From CAWJHE01 sp964614855 (GTDB lineage Bacteria; Chloroflexota; Anaerolineae; Anaerolineales; UBA4823): a stretch of DNA of 5,742 nucleotides. Below the pieces are notes generated by a model. The model was given only the letters and a program-made list of their open reading frames with translations, did no database searches and was not told the DNA's origin. The stretch lies in contig CAZTMX010000188.1 in the NCBI GenBank assembly GCA_964614855.1, forward strand, positions 1-5,742, in the 5' to 3' direction. This document shows positions 1 to 5,237 of this stretch, one piece after another (the first letter of the stretch is position 1; the number at the start of each line of letters is the position of its first letter). Made by a program: the position numbers and the translations under genes.

Positions 1-721
1 TATGGATAAGAGCCTGTTCAAAGATGTGATGCGTGCAAACCATATTCCTGTGGTTGAGTCGCTGCTTTTCACCCGGCGCGAAATTGAAGAAGACATGCAC
101 CAGATTGTACAGAAAGCTATGGCTTTGGCGCCGTTCCCGTTGTTTGTTAAACCGGTAAACCTGGGTTCATCGGTTGGCATTTCCAAATGCACCTCTCAAG
201 CAGACCTGGTAGAAGGGTTGCTGGATGCAGCGCGCTTTGACCGGAGGGTGCTGGTGGAACGCGGGGTGGATGCGCGGGAAATTGAAATCAGCGTGATTGG
301 GAATGACAGACCGCGCGCCTCCATACCTGGCGAGATCTTGCCGAGCCGGGAGTTTTATTCCTACGAAGCCAAGTACCTTGATGAAGCCTCCAGGCTGCTC
401 ATCCCGGCGCCGCTCTCTGAGGAACAAATAGCGGAAATCCAGGATTTTGCCCTGCGTGCATACCGGGCGGTAGATTGTGCCGGCATGGCACGTGTGGATT
501 TCCTGTTGGAGAAGGATGCACCCCCGCAGGGTGGATCTCCCAGGATTTACCTGAATGAGATTAACACGATCCCTGGCTTTACAAAGATCAGTATGTATCC
601 CAAGATGTGGGATGCCAGCGGTTTGTCTTACCCAGCATTGATCGATGAGTTGATTGAATTGGCGTTGGAGCGCAAGAGAGAGCGCGATCGTACCGAACGT
701 CGATATCGGAGGGAAAGTTAG
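1..721 (+). CDS. ddl: D-alanine--D-alanine ligase, 5'-truncated by the window edge
   Basis: ATP-grasp ligase that joins two D-alanines for the peptidoglycan stem peptide, acting in the cytoplasm. The 239 visible residues cover the central and C-terminal ATP-grasp domains. The glycine-rich ATP loop KPVNLGSSVG is at residues 50-59, FYSYEAKY at 118-125, the metal-binding RVDF at 164-167, and the NEINTIPGF motif (metal and substrate binding) at 185-193, followed by SMYPKMWDASG. The ATG at base 2 is not the true start. MDKSLFKDVMRANHIPV is the usual internal segment that follows the N-terminal domain, and members of this longer Ddl/Van-type family are about 350 residues or more, so roughly 110-130 residues lie to the left of the window. 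The last 20 residues are a charged Arg/Glu tail. The TAG stop (719-721) is 2 nt before the ftsQ ATG, which suggests cotranscription and translational coupling. The family call is secure. D-lactate-type specificity cannot be fully excluded without the missing part. Confidence 0.95.
   Translation, partial: MDKSLFKDVMRANHIPVVESLLFTRREIEEDMHQIVQKAMALAPFPLFVKPVNLGSSVGISKCTSQADLVEGLLDAARFDRRVLVERGVDAREIEISVIGNDRPRASIPGEILPSREFYSYEAKYLDEASRLLIPAPLSEEQIAEIQDFALRAYRAVDCAGMARVDFLLEKDAPPQGGSPRIYLNEINTIPGFTKISMYPKMWDASGLSYPALIDELIELALERKRERDRTERRYRRES
708..713 (+). promoter_or_regulatory. Ribosome binding site of ftsQ, inside the ddl end
   Basis: GGAGGG lies 10 nt before the ATG at 724 and is embedded in the last codons of ddl. 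It supports the 724 start and fits coupled translation of the two genes. Confidence 0.75.
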
Positions 722-723
722 TC

Positions 724-1767
724 ATGGCTGGAACAGAGCGAACATCTCGACAAGGCAGCGCAGCGCGCAGGACGCCTGACCGGCAGCAAAAAACCGTCCC
801 CGTGACGGGTAGAAAACCGCGCAAGATAAACGAAGGCGGCATGCCTCCGGTGATGGCGCGCAACCCAACGGTGCCCAGGCCAGCGAACTTGCGAAAACCG
901 CAGCATAAAGTCAAGCGCCGCTTTGATGTATCCATGAACACACGTGGTCTGGAGATGCGCCTGCCGGCAGTTCCCCAGTTTGGTGTGGGTTGGCGCGCAG
1001 CTTCATTCATCCTGGCAGGGTTGTTGATTTTTGGCCTGTACCAGGTTTTTACCATGCCGGTATTCAAGGTGCAAAGCCTGGAAATCAACGGGTTGTACCG
1101 CGTGAGCAGCCAGCAGGTATATGAAGCGCTGAATTTGTCGAACACACCGGTATTCATGCTTGATTCCCAGGAGATTGCAAACAGTCTGATGCAGGAATTC
1201 CCAGAGTTTTCCCAGGCGCAAGCTGCAGTCAGTTTGCCAAATTCGGTGGTGATCACTGTAACGGAGCGTACACCGGTGCTAATCTGGCAGACGCCGGGTG
1301 CATCCTACCTGGTGGATAATGAAGGCATGCCCTTCCCGTTGCGTGAGAGTATGCAGACTGGCAGTTTGCCCATCGTTCAAGCGGAAGAGTTGGAAATTGC
1401 TCGCATGGTGCCTGAGATTACCGCAGAGACTTTATCGATCGTTGAACAAATCCTGGGATATATCCCAGCCGAGTTGAATGTGGAAACAAAAGACAAGCGC
1501 CTGATCTCAAAGGAGATGGCTTCTGCTGTGCTGCTGCTGAACCAGGCAACCCCGGAAGGCGCTACCTTGATTTACTCCAAGGAACATGGGCTGGGATGGC
1601 AGGACCGCCGCGGTTGGCCTGTTTACTTCGGCCGTCCGCAGGATATCGAAATGAAATTCCAGGTATATAAATACCTGTGGGAACAAATCAAAGCAGAGGA
1701 AGGGCGGCCTTCTCTGATCAGCGTGGAATACATTCATGCACCGTATTATCGCCTGGGTCAGCAATGA
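724..1767 (+). CDS. ftsQ: Cell division protein FtsQ (POTRA-domain divisome protein)
   Basis: Bitopic membrane protein of the divisome (FtsQ/DivIB family), which links the early ring proteins to septal wall synthesis. The 347 residues read as follows: a long, basic, low-complexity cytoplasmic tail (1-about 90, rich in Arg, Lys, Pro and Gln), one transmembrane helix at about 92-110 (AASFILAGLLIFGLYQVF), then a POTRA domain at about 113-182. The POTRA domain starts FKVQSLEINGLYRVSSQQVYEAL and ends SVVITVTERTPV. It is followed by the FtsQ beta domain with the typical YLVDNEGMPFPL at 195-206, and the protein continues to the C-terminus. Length and layout fit the DivIB/FtsQ family of Gram-positive and Chloroflexota-like bacteria, in which sequence conservation is low. 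The start is supported by GGAGGG at 708. The gene sits between ddl and ftsA, the classic dcw position, and that position strengthens the call. Its TGA stop overlaps the first codon of a 16-codon reading frame (ATGA, 1764-1767). Confidence 0.93.
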   Translation: MAGTERTSRQGSAARRTPDRQQKTVPVTGRKPRKINEGGMPPVMARNPTVPRPANLRKPQHKVKRRFDVSMNTRGLEMRLPAVPQFGVGWRAASFILAGLLIFGLYQVFTMPVFKVQSLEINGLYRVSSQQVYEALNLSNTPVFMLDSQEIANSLMQEFPEFSQAQAAVSLPNSVVITVTERTPVLIWQTPGASYLVDNEGMPFPLRESMQTGSLPIVQAEELEIARMVPEITAETLSIVEQILGYIPAELNVETKDKRLISKEMASAVLLLNQATPEGATLIYSKEHGLGWQDRRGWPVYFGRPQDIEMKFQVYKYLWEQIKAEEGRPSLISVEYIHAPYYRLGQQ

Positions 1768-1814
1768 CCCAATATATTGAGAAAGAAAAAATGCTTCTTG
1801 TAGAGGCTGTGTAG
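1764..1814 (+). CDS. Possible 16-residue bridging minicistron between ftsQ and ftsA
   Basis: The frame begins with an ATG that overlaps the ftsQ stop as ATGA (1764-1767). It reads MTQYIEKEKMLLVEAV and ends in TAG (1812-1814), directly abutting the ftsA ATG at 1815. It is in the same frame as ftsA, so it is equivalent to an FtsA N-terminal extension interrupted by one stop codon. Both junctions are of the kind used for translational coupling, so ribosomes finishing ftsQ could be handed across the gap to ftsA, which has only a weak RBS. No strong Shine-Dalgarno sequence precedes it and the peptide matches nothing I recognise. It may equally be chance. Its coding status is unproven. Confidence 0.25.
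   Translation: MTQYIEKEKMLLVEAV
1770..1779. promoter_or_regulatory. NrdR-box-like palindrome CAATATATTG in the ftsQ-ftsA gap
   Basis: This is a perfect 10-bp inverted repeat. It matches all ten core positions of the published 16-bp NrdR-box consensus (acaCwAtATaTwGtgt) and, with flanks (1767-1782), about 13 of 16. It contains a TATATT -10-like hexamer but no acceptable -35 at 16-18 nt. NrdR boxes normally come as a pair about three helical turns apart, and I see no convincing partner. nrdR lies about 2.9 kb downstream. This is an inferred site only. Confidence 0.3.
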
Positions 1815-3056
1815 ATGGATGATCAAATTTTTGTAGGCATCGATATAGGAACGACAAAAATATGCACCCTGGTGGCGCGACCAGAACCGCAGGGAAAAAT
1901 CCGCATCCTGGGTGTGGGAGTTGAGCCCAGCCTTGGGATGCGCAGGGGCGTAGTGGTAGATCTTGACGCAGCCTCGCAGGCTGTTGCTCGATCAGTGGAA
2001 AAGGCAGAGCATACCTCGGGTGTTGAAATCATGTCTGCCCTGGTTAGCCTGGCTGGCTCAAATGTCTCATCCGTCAACAGCAAGGGCGTTGTGGGTGTTT
2101 CAGGCAGGGTGATTGATCAAAACGATGTGGCGCGCGCAGTGGACGCGGCTCGGGCAGTGGCTATTCCTCATAACCGGGAAGTGGTACACGTGATCCAACG
2201 CGGTTTCAATGTGGACAACCAGGACGGCATTCGCATGCCAATAGGGATGCACGGCTATCGTCTGGAAGTGGAAACCCACATCATCACCGCCACCGCTGCC
2301 AGCGTAGAAAACTTGCGCCAATGCGTCGCTGGCGCTGGTGTGGATGTGGCTCAATTTGTGCTTAACCCGCTTGCTTCGGGAGAAGAAGTACTGACAGAAA
2401 CTGAACGTCAGATGGGTGTGGTCGTATGTGACTTAGGAGGTGGTACAACGGATATAGCGATTTATGTGGATGGCGATGTCTGGCATACCGCAGTCCTGGC
2501 GGTTGGCAGCAATCATATCACCTCGGATATAGCCCAGGTGCTGCGTCTGCCAAATTCACAGGCGGAAGAAATCAAGCTGCAGCACGGTAGTGCCGATGTG
2601 ACTGAAATTGATACGCACCAGACTTTCACCGTGCGCCCATTTGGCGACCAGGAGATCATGCAAATTTCGCATTCTGACCTGGTGCAGATTATTGGCGCTC
2701 GTGTGGAAGAGATCTTTGGCATGGTAGTGCAGGAGATCAAGCGCTCCGGTTATGATGGGTTATTACCAGCAGGTATGGTCCTGACAGGGGGCGGAAGCTT
2801 ATTACCGGGTGTACGCCAGGTTGCCAGCCGTGTGTTGGGTGTGCCAGTGCGTATTGCACACCCGGAAAATTTGCTGGGCATGTCCGATCACTTGCATTCG
2901 CCTGCATTTTCGACCAGCGTAGGTCTGCTACGCTGGGCGATGTTGATGAGCGAAGTGGGTCCTGAAAACAGGAGCAGACGCCAGCCTTCTTCTCCCAAGG
3001 GGTCTGGCATCGATTGGACCAGCGTTAAAAATTGGATCAAGCGACTGCTGCCGTAA
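1815..3056 (+). CDS. ftsA: Cell division protein FtsA (actin-like membrane tether of FtsZ)
   Basis: ATP-binding actin-family protein that polymerises on the inner face of the membrane, anchors FtsZ filaments and recruits later divisome proteins. The 413 residues carry the phosphate-1 motif GIDIGTTK (8-15), the FtsA-specific 1C/SHS2 region (about 84-162), phosphate-2 CDLGGGTTDIAIY (205-217), and the adenosine motif LTGGGSLLPGV (323-333). After a short polar linker (about 390-400) the protein ends in WTSVKNWIKRLLP (401-413), the amphipathic helix that serves as the membrane-targeting sequence. Length and motif order are normal, so the protein looks functional. The 1815 start puts IFVGIDIGTTK at the usual distance from the N-terminus. 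The RBS is weak (AGAGG, 1802-1806, 8 nt spacing), and a TAG stop directly abuts the ATG, so translation may depend on coupling from upstream. The next gene is ftsZ, its polymer partner. Confidence 0.97.
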   Translation: MDDQIFVGIDIGTTKICTLVARPEPQGKIRILGVGVEPSLGMRRGVVVDLDAASQAVARSVEKAEHTSGVEIMSALVSLAGSNVSSVNSKGVVGVSGRVIDQNDVARAVDAARAVAIPHNREVVHVIQRGFNVDNQDGIRMPIGMHGYRLEVETHIITATAASVENLRQCVAGAGVDVAQFVLNPLASGEEVLTETERQMGVVVCDLGGGTTDIAIYVDGDVWHTAVLAVGSNHITSDIAQVLRLPNSQAEEIKLQHGSADVTEIDTHQTFTVRPFGDQEIMQISHSDLVQIIGARVEEIFGMVVQEIKRSGYDGLLPAGMVLTGGGSLLPGVRQVASRVLGVPVRIAHPENLLGMSDHLHSPAFSTSVGLLRWAMLMSEVGPENRSRRQPSSPKGSGIDWTSVKNWIKRLLP

Positions 3057-3154
3057 GTTATTAGCGGCGCTGGTCGATCAGAACTTCCCGCATCAACAAA
3101 TCGGACATGGTGATGGGGAGTACCGTTGAGAGTACAACGAAGAAAATAATTATT

Positions 3155-3161
3155 GAGGAGG
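3155..3161 (+). promoter_or_regulatory. Ribosome binding site that sets the FtsZ start
   Basis: GAGGAGG lies 11 nt before the ATG at 3173. It decides between this start and in-frame ATGs at 3107 and 3113, which would add 22 or 20 residues unlike any FtsZ N-terminus. The 3107 ATG has no good Shine-Dalgarno sequence in front of it, whereas GGGG at 3116-3119 lies downstream of both. Confidence 0.8.
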
Positions 3162-3172
3162 ATGTTAGATCT

Positions 3173-4300
3173 ATGAACACAAATTTACCAAACCAGATTG
3201 AATCTCCAGCCCGCATTAAGGTAGTGGGTGTGGGAGGCGGCGGCTGCAACGCGGTAGACCGCATGATCGATGAGGGTCTGCAGGGCGTTGACTTTGTCGC
3301 CGTCAATACAGATGCCCAAGCGCTTCTGCTGTCCAAGGCTGCCACCCGGGTGCGCGTGGGTGAAAAGCTCACCCGCGGCCTGGGTTCAGGCGGAGACCCC
3401 GAGGTGGGGCGCAAGGCTACAGAAGAGTCTGCAGAGGAACTGTACAGCGTTCTCAAAGGCTCGGATATGGTCTTTATCACCGCCGGCATGGGCGGCGGCA
3501 CTGGCACCGGCGGCGCGGCCATTGTGTCGCAAATCGCCAAGGAAGTCGGCGCATTGACTATCGGTGTTGTGACCCGCCCCTTCACCTTTGAAGGCTCTCG
3601 CCGCATTCAATCGGCAGAAGCAGGTATCACCCGGCTGAAGGAGCAGGCAGATACCCTGATCGTCATCCCCAATGACCGGCTACTGCAGATTGTGGACAAG
3701 CGCGCCAACCTGCAAACCGCATTTCGCGTGGCGGATGATGTCCTGCGCCAGGGCGTCCAGGGTATTTCTGAATTGATCACCGTACCCGGTTTGATCAACC
3801 TGGATTTTGCCGATGTACGCACCATCATGTCCGAAGGCGGTGCAGCACTCATGGCAGTAGGAAATGCCAAGGGCGAGGATGCAGCCCGCATTGCAGCCGA
3901 GCAGGCGATCTCCAGCCAGCTGCTGGATATCACCATCGACGGCGCACGTGGGATCCTGTTCAACGTGACCGGCGGTCCAGACCTGACCCTGTTCGATGTC
4001 AACCAGGCGGCTGCGATTATCAAGGAAACCGCACATCCAGATGTCAACCTGATCTTCGGTGCAGTGATTAGTCCGGAAATGAAGGATGCTGTCCGCATTA
4101 CCGTAATTGCCACGGGTTTTGAGCGCACCGGTGTGCCGGCTCGCCGGGCTGTGGATATGCCGGTAAGCATGCCGCGCGAGAAAAACGAGCCCATCCTGGT
4201 CTCTCAACCAGCCCGCCAGCCGGTGAAGGACTTTGAGCCGCGCGCCATCAACACAGAAGACATCGATTTGCCGACATTCTTACGCAACCGCAACCGCTAG
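3173..4300 (+). CDS. ftsZ: Cell division protein FtsZ (tubulin-like GTPase)
   Basis: GTPase that polymerises head-to-tail into the cytokinetic Z ring. The 375 residues from the 3173 start show the nucleotide-binding loop GVGGGGCNAV (19-28), the tubulin signature GGGTGTGG (107-114), and the T7 synergy loop NLDFADV (209-215) with Asn209, Asp211 and Asp214 in the positions that activate the neighbour's GTP. A short linker of about 40 residues (about 322-360) leads to the C-terminal conserved peptide DIDLPTFLRNRNR (363-375), the docking site for FtsA and other partners. This tail, including the basic end, closely resembles the Bacillus type. The linker is short compared with many FtsZs. All catalytic parts are present. 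The reading frame stays open upstream to 3065, with ATGs at 3107 and 3113, but GAGGAGG at 3155 and the family N-terminus favour 3173. It follows ftsA by 116 nt and is the last gene of the division block. Confidence 0.98.
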   Translation: MNTNLPNQIESPARIKVVGVGGGGCNAVDRMIDEGLQGVDFVAVNTDAQALLLSKAATRVRVGEKLTRGLGSGGDPEVGRKATEESAEELYSVLKGSDMVFITAGMGGGTGTGGAAIVSQIAKEVGALTIGVVTRPFTFEGSRRIQSAEAGITRLKEQADTLIVIPNDRLLQIVDKRANLQTAFRVADDVLRQGVQGISELITVPGLINLDFADVRTIMSEGGAALMAVGNAKGEDAARIAAEQAISSQLLDITIDGARGILFNVTGGPDLTLFDVNQAAAIIKETAHPDVNLIFGAVISPEMKDAVRITVIATGFERTGVPARRAVDMPVSMPREKNEPILVSQPARQPVKDFEPRAINTEDIDLPTFLRNRNR

Positions 4301-4375
4301 GCAGGTTGCCAGCAAAGTCCAGTGCTCAATGGAGTTCTGGTCTTGCAATACCTAACCAAACCTCCAGGCAGACAG

Positions 4376-4414
4376 GCTGCCAGTTACCGGAATCCTCCTC
4401 CCGGTAATGGCAGC
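4376..4414 (+). other. Strong stem-loop with a pyrimidine (CCTCC) loop after ftsZ
   Basis: GCTGCCA (4376-4382) pairs with TGGCAGC (4408-4414), G4383 is bulged, and TTACCGG (4384-4390) pairs with CCGGTAA (4401-4407). That gives 14 base pairs closing a 10-nt loop, AATCCTCCTC. No T-tract follows on either strand, so it is not a canonical intrinsic terminator. The loop contains CCTCC, the complement of a Shine-Dalgarno sequence. It could stabilise the 3' end of the ftsZ mRNA or be part of a small RNA. Confidence 0.6.
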
Positions 4415-4445
4415 TTGCGCGCGCCTGAGTAACGAACATTCGACT

Positions 4446-4475
4446 TTTCTCCATATCTGCCTTCGCATGGAGAAG
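4446..4475 (+). other. Second stem-loop in the ftsZ-nrdR spacer
   Basis: TTCTCCAT (4447-4454) pairs with ATGGAGAA (4467-4474), with an extra T-G wobble at 4446/4475, around a 12-nt loop. It sits between the bulged hairpin and the perfect palindrome. No T-tract follows directly. Confidence 0.5.
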
Positions 4476-4479
4476 CAAA

Positions 4480-4509
4480 ACAGGCCTGGCTGAATTCAGC
4501 CAGGCCTGT
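4480..4509. terminator. Perfect 30-nt palindrome, likely transcript-end hairpin
   Basis: Bases 4480-4509 are identical to their own reverse complement (ACAGGCCTGGCTGAA, then its complement), so the transcript can form a long GC-rich stem with only a few loop bases. On the minus strand the stem is followed by TTTTGC, which fits an intrinsic terminator for leftward (antisense) transcripts. On the plus strand the A-run (AAAAC) precedes it and no T-run follows, so as the ftsZ terminator it would be non-canonical. The hairpin is certain from the sequence. The terminator role and its direction are inferred. Confidence 0.5.
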
Positions 4510-4575
4510 GCTATGAATGTCCAGTGGGGAAATACTACTACCAATTCTTTAATCATTAATGACCCTGGTTTTCCC

Positions 4576-4604
4576 TTGCAATATGGAATCGATTATGCTA
4601 CAAT
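4576..4604 (+). promoter_or_regulatory. Near-consensus extended -10 promoter of nrdR
   Basis: TTGCAA (-35, 4576-4581), a spacer of exactly 17 nt, then TGC-TACAAT (extended -10, hexamer 4599-4604). An AT-rich stretch (about 4543-4560) lies at the UP-element distance. Transcription should start near 4611, giving a leader of about 85 nt before nrdR. The spacer holds an 8-bp palindrome, AATCGATT (4587-4594), at its centre, and the half-site CAATAT (4579-4584) overlaps the -35. This is the best housekeeping-sigma promoter I could find in the window. Confidence 0.75.
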
Positions 4605-4621
4605 GATTCTTGGGTGATGCC

Positions 4622-4673
4622 TAAATGTACGGGCGCTAATAGATTTATCCCCTTTCTATGGGGGTTACATTTG
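4622..4673 (+). other. Foldable 5' leader of nrdR
   Basis: AAATGTA (4623-4629) pairs with TACATTT (4666-4672), with a T-G wobble outside. An inner hairpin, ATCCCC (4647-4652) with GGGGGT (4660-4665), stacks directly against it, leaving a 17-nt single-stranded bulge (4630-4646). TCCCC (4648-4652) could instead pair with GGGGA (4688-4692), the probable nrdR Shine-Dalgarno region. Such alternative pairing could regulate translation, but this is a reading of base-pairing only and no known riboswitch class is recognised. Confidence 0.35.
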
Positions 4674-4695
4674 TTCTAAATTTCACTGGGGAATT

Positions 4696-5145
4696 ATGCG
4701 CTGTCCATATTGCAGAAACGAACAATCTCGAGTGCTCGATACCTCGCACGACCAGCGCGGCGGTGTACGCCGCCGGCGTGAATGCGAATCCTGCGGACAG
4801 CGTTTTAGCACCTATGAACGCCCGATCCTGGCGACGCCCTTGATTGTCAAACAAGACGGCACACGGGAAGAATTTGACCGCGACAAACTGATCCGCGGTA
4901 TCCGTATCTCGTGCGCCAAGCGACCAGTCTCTGCTGCCGATATCGAGCGCCTGGTCGGTGAAATTGAAGCCACACTCCAGGCGATGGGACGCGCTGAAGT
5001 ATCGTCTCGCGTGGTGGGGGATATGGTAATCGCAGGTCTGAAAGAGTTGGACCTAATCGCATATATCCGCTATGCTATCGTCTATTTACGCCTGGATGAC
5101 CTGGAGAGCATTCGCTCAGAAATCGATCGCCTGCTTGAAGGTTAA
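4696..5145 (+). CDS. nrdR: Transcriptional repressor NrdR of ribonucleotide reductase genes
   Basis: Zinc-dependent, ATP/dATP-sensing repressor that binds paired 16-bp NrdR boxes in front of RNR genes. The 149 residues are the normal family length. An N-terminal zinc ribbon starts MRCPYC, with Cys3, Cys6, Cys30 and Cys33 as ligands and the basic RRRREC stretch between the pairs. A single ATP-cone spans about 49-139 (VKQDGTREEFDRDKL at 51-65, AYIRYAIVYLRLDD at 122-135). The start is fixed by the universal MRCPYC N-terminus. The nearby GGGGA (4688-4692) is only 3 nt from the ATG, a poor spacing, so initiation may be weak or controlled by the folded leader. It has its own strong promoter and lies 92 nt before nrdJ, its expected target. 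Autoregulation is likely from the family but not shown: I find only a partial NrdR-like half-site at its promoter. Confidence 0.97.
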   Translation: MRCPYCRNEQSRVLDTSHDQRGGVRRRRECESCGQRFSTYERPILATPLIVKQDGTREEFDRDKLIRGIRISCAKRPVSAADIERLVGEIEATLQAMGRAEVSSRVVGDMVIAGLKELDLIAYIRYAIVYLRLDDLESIRSEIDRLLEG

Positions 5146-5161
5146 GCAGCAATCATAATTA

Positions 5162-5191
5162 GGAGCACGGCTGGCGCACACGCTGTGTTTC
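5162..5191 (+). other. Imperfect stem-loop in the nrdR-nrdJ gap
   Basis: Bases 5162-5171 can pair with 5182-5191 (10 pairs including three G-T wobbles) around a 10-nt loop. An overlapping dyad, ACAC-GCT-GTGT (5178-5188), could be a protein site instead. The downstream TTTCCTGGCTTTGTCTT is T-rich but not a real T-tract. It may be a weak terminator or attenuator, or an operator before nrdJ. I see no cobalamin-riboswitch core, and 92 nt is too short for a complete one. Confidence 0.25.
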
Positions 5192-5227
5192 CTGGCTTTG
5201 TCTTAACGTCTATATTACATTAATTTT

Positions 5228-5232
5228 GGAGG
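5228..5232 (+). promoter_or_regulatory. Ribosome binding site that sets the nrdJ GTG start
   Basis: GGAGG lies 5 nt before GTG at 5238. There is no in-frame ATG near the family N-terminus, so this site decides the start. Confidence 0.85.
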
Positions 5233-5237
5233 TTTCC

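Larger units (their letters stand above)
4301..4695. other. Structured ftsZ-nrdR spacer without a convincing protein gene
   Basis: From left to right this 395-nt stretch holds several elements. First is an imperfect hairpin (about 4303-4353; AGGTTG pairing with CAA-ta-CCT around inner CCAG/CTGG and TCCA/TGGA stems). Next come a strong bulged hairpin (4376-4414), a third hairpin (4446-4475) and a perfect 30-nt palindrome (4480-4509). Then there is an AT-rich stretch (about 4531-4560), the nrdR promoter (4576-4604) and a foldable leader (about 4611-4695). The first half is probably the 3' end of the ftsZ transcript or an unannotated small RNA. The second half controls nrdR. I recognise no known RNA family in it. 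The open frames here are short, lack RBSs and resemble no protein I know. Confidence 0.6.

Noticed and set aside
2..4. ATG at base 2 as the start of ddl
   Set aside because: MDK in this position is an internal conserved segment of Ddl. The N-terminal domain is missing, so the gene begins left of the window.
3162..3176. Four-codon frame ATGTTAGATCTATGA overlapping the ftsZ ATG
   Set aside because: The GAGGAGG touches its ATG with no spacer, so it cannot be initiated normally. It looks like chance within the RBS spacer.
3607..4194. Long minus-strand open frames opposite ftsZ (also opposite ddl/ftsQ at 588-1256 and the start of ftsZ at 3061-3606)
   Set aside because: They are shadows of well-conserved plus-strand genes. 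Their peptides are rich in Ser, Arg and Pro, with no domain.
4312..4327. RNase P RNA-like start (GCAAAGTCCAGTGCTC resembles GGAAAGTCCGGGCTC)
   Set aside because: None of the other conserved RNase P elements follow, and the space before nrdR is too short.
4371..4414. tRNA or tRNA remnant (GGAATCCTCCTCCCGG resembles a tRNA 3' half)
   Set aside because: There is no GTTCGA T-loop, no cloverleaf and no anticodon arm. The segment is fully explained by the 14-bp hairpin.
4326..4556. Minus-strand 76-codon frame across the ftsZ-nrdR spacer
   Set aside because: It runs through three hairpins and the perfect palindrome, has no good RBS, and the peptide resembles no known family.
4658..4843. Plus-strand 61-codon frame starting in the nrdR leader
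   Set aside because: It overlaps the start of nrdR in another frame, lies in the leader stem, and its peptide is not protein-like for any family I know.
5146..5237. Cobalamin riboswitch before the B12-dependent reductase
   Set aside because: The gap is only 92 nt, and neither the B12 box nor the riboswitch core sequence is visible.
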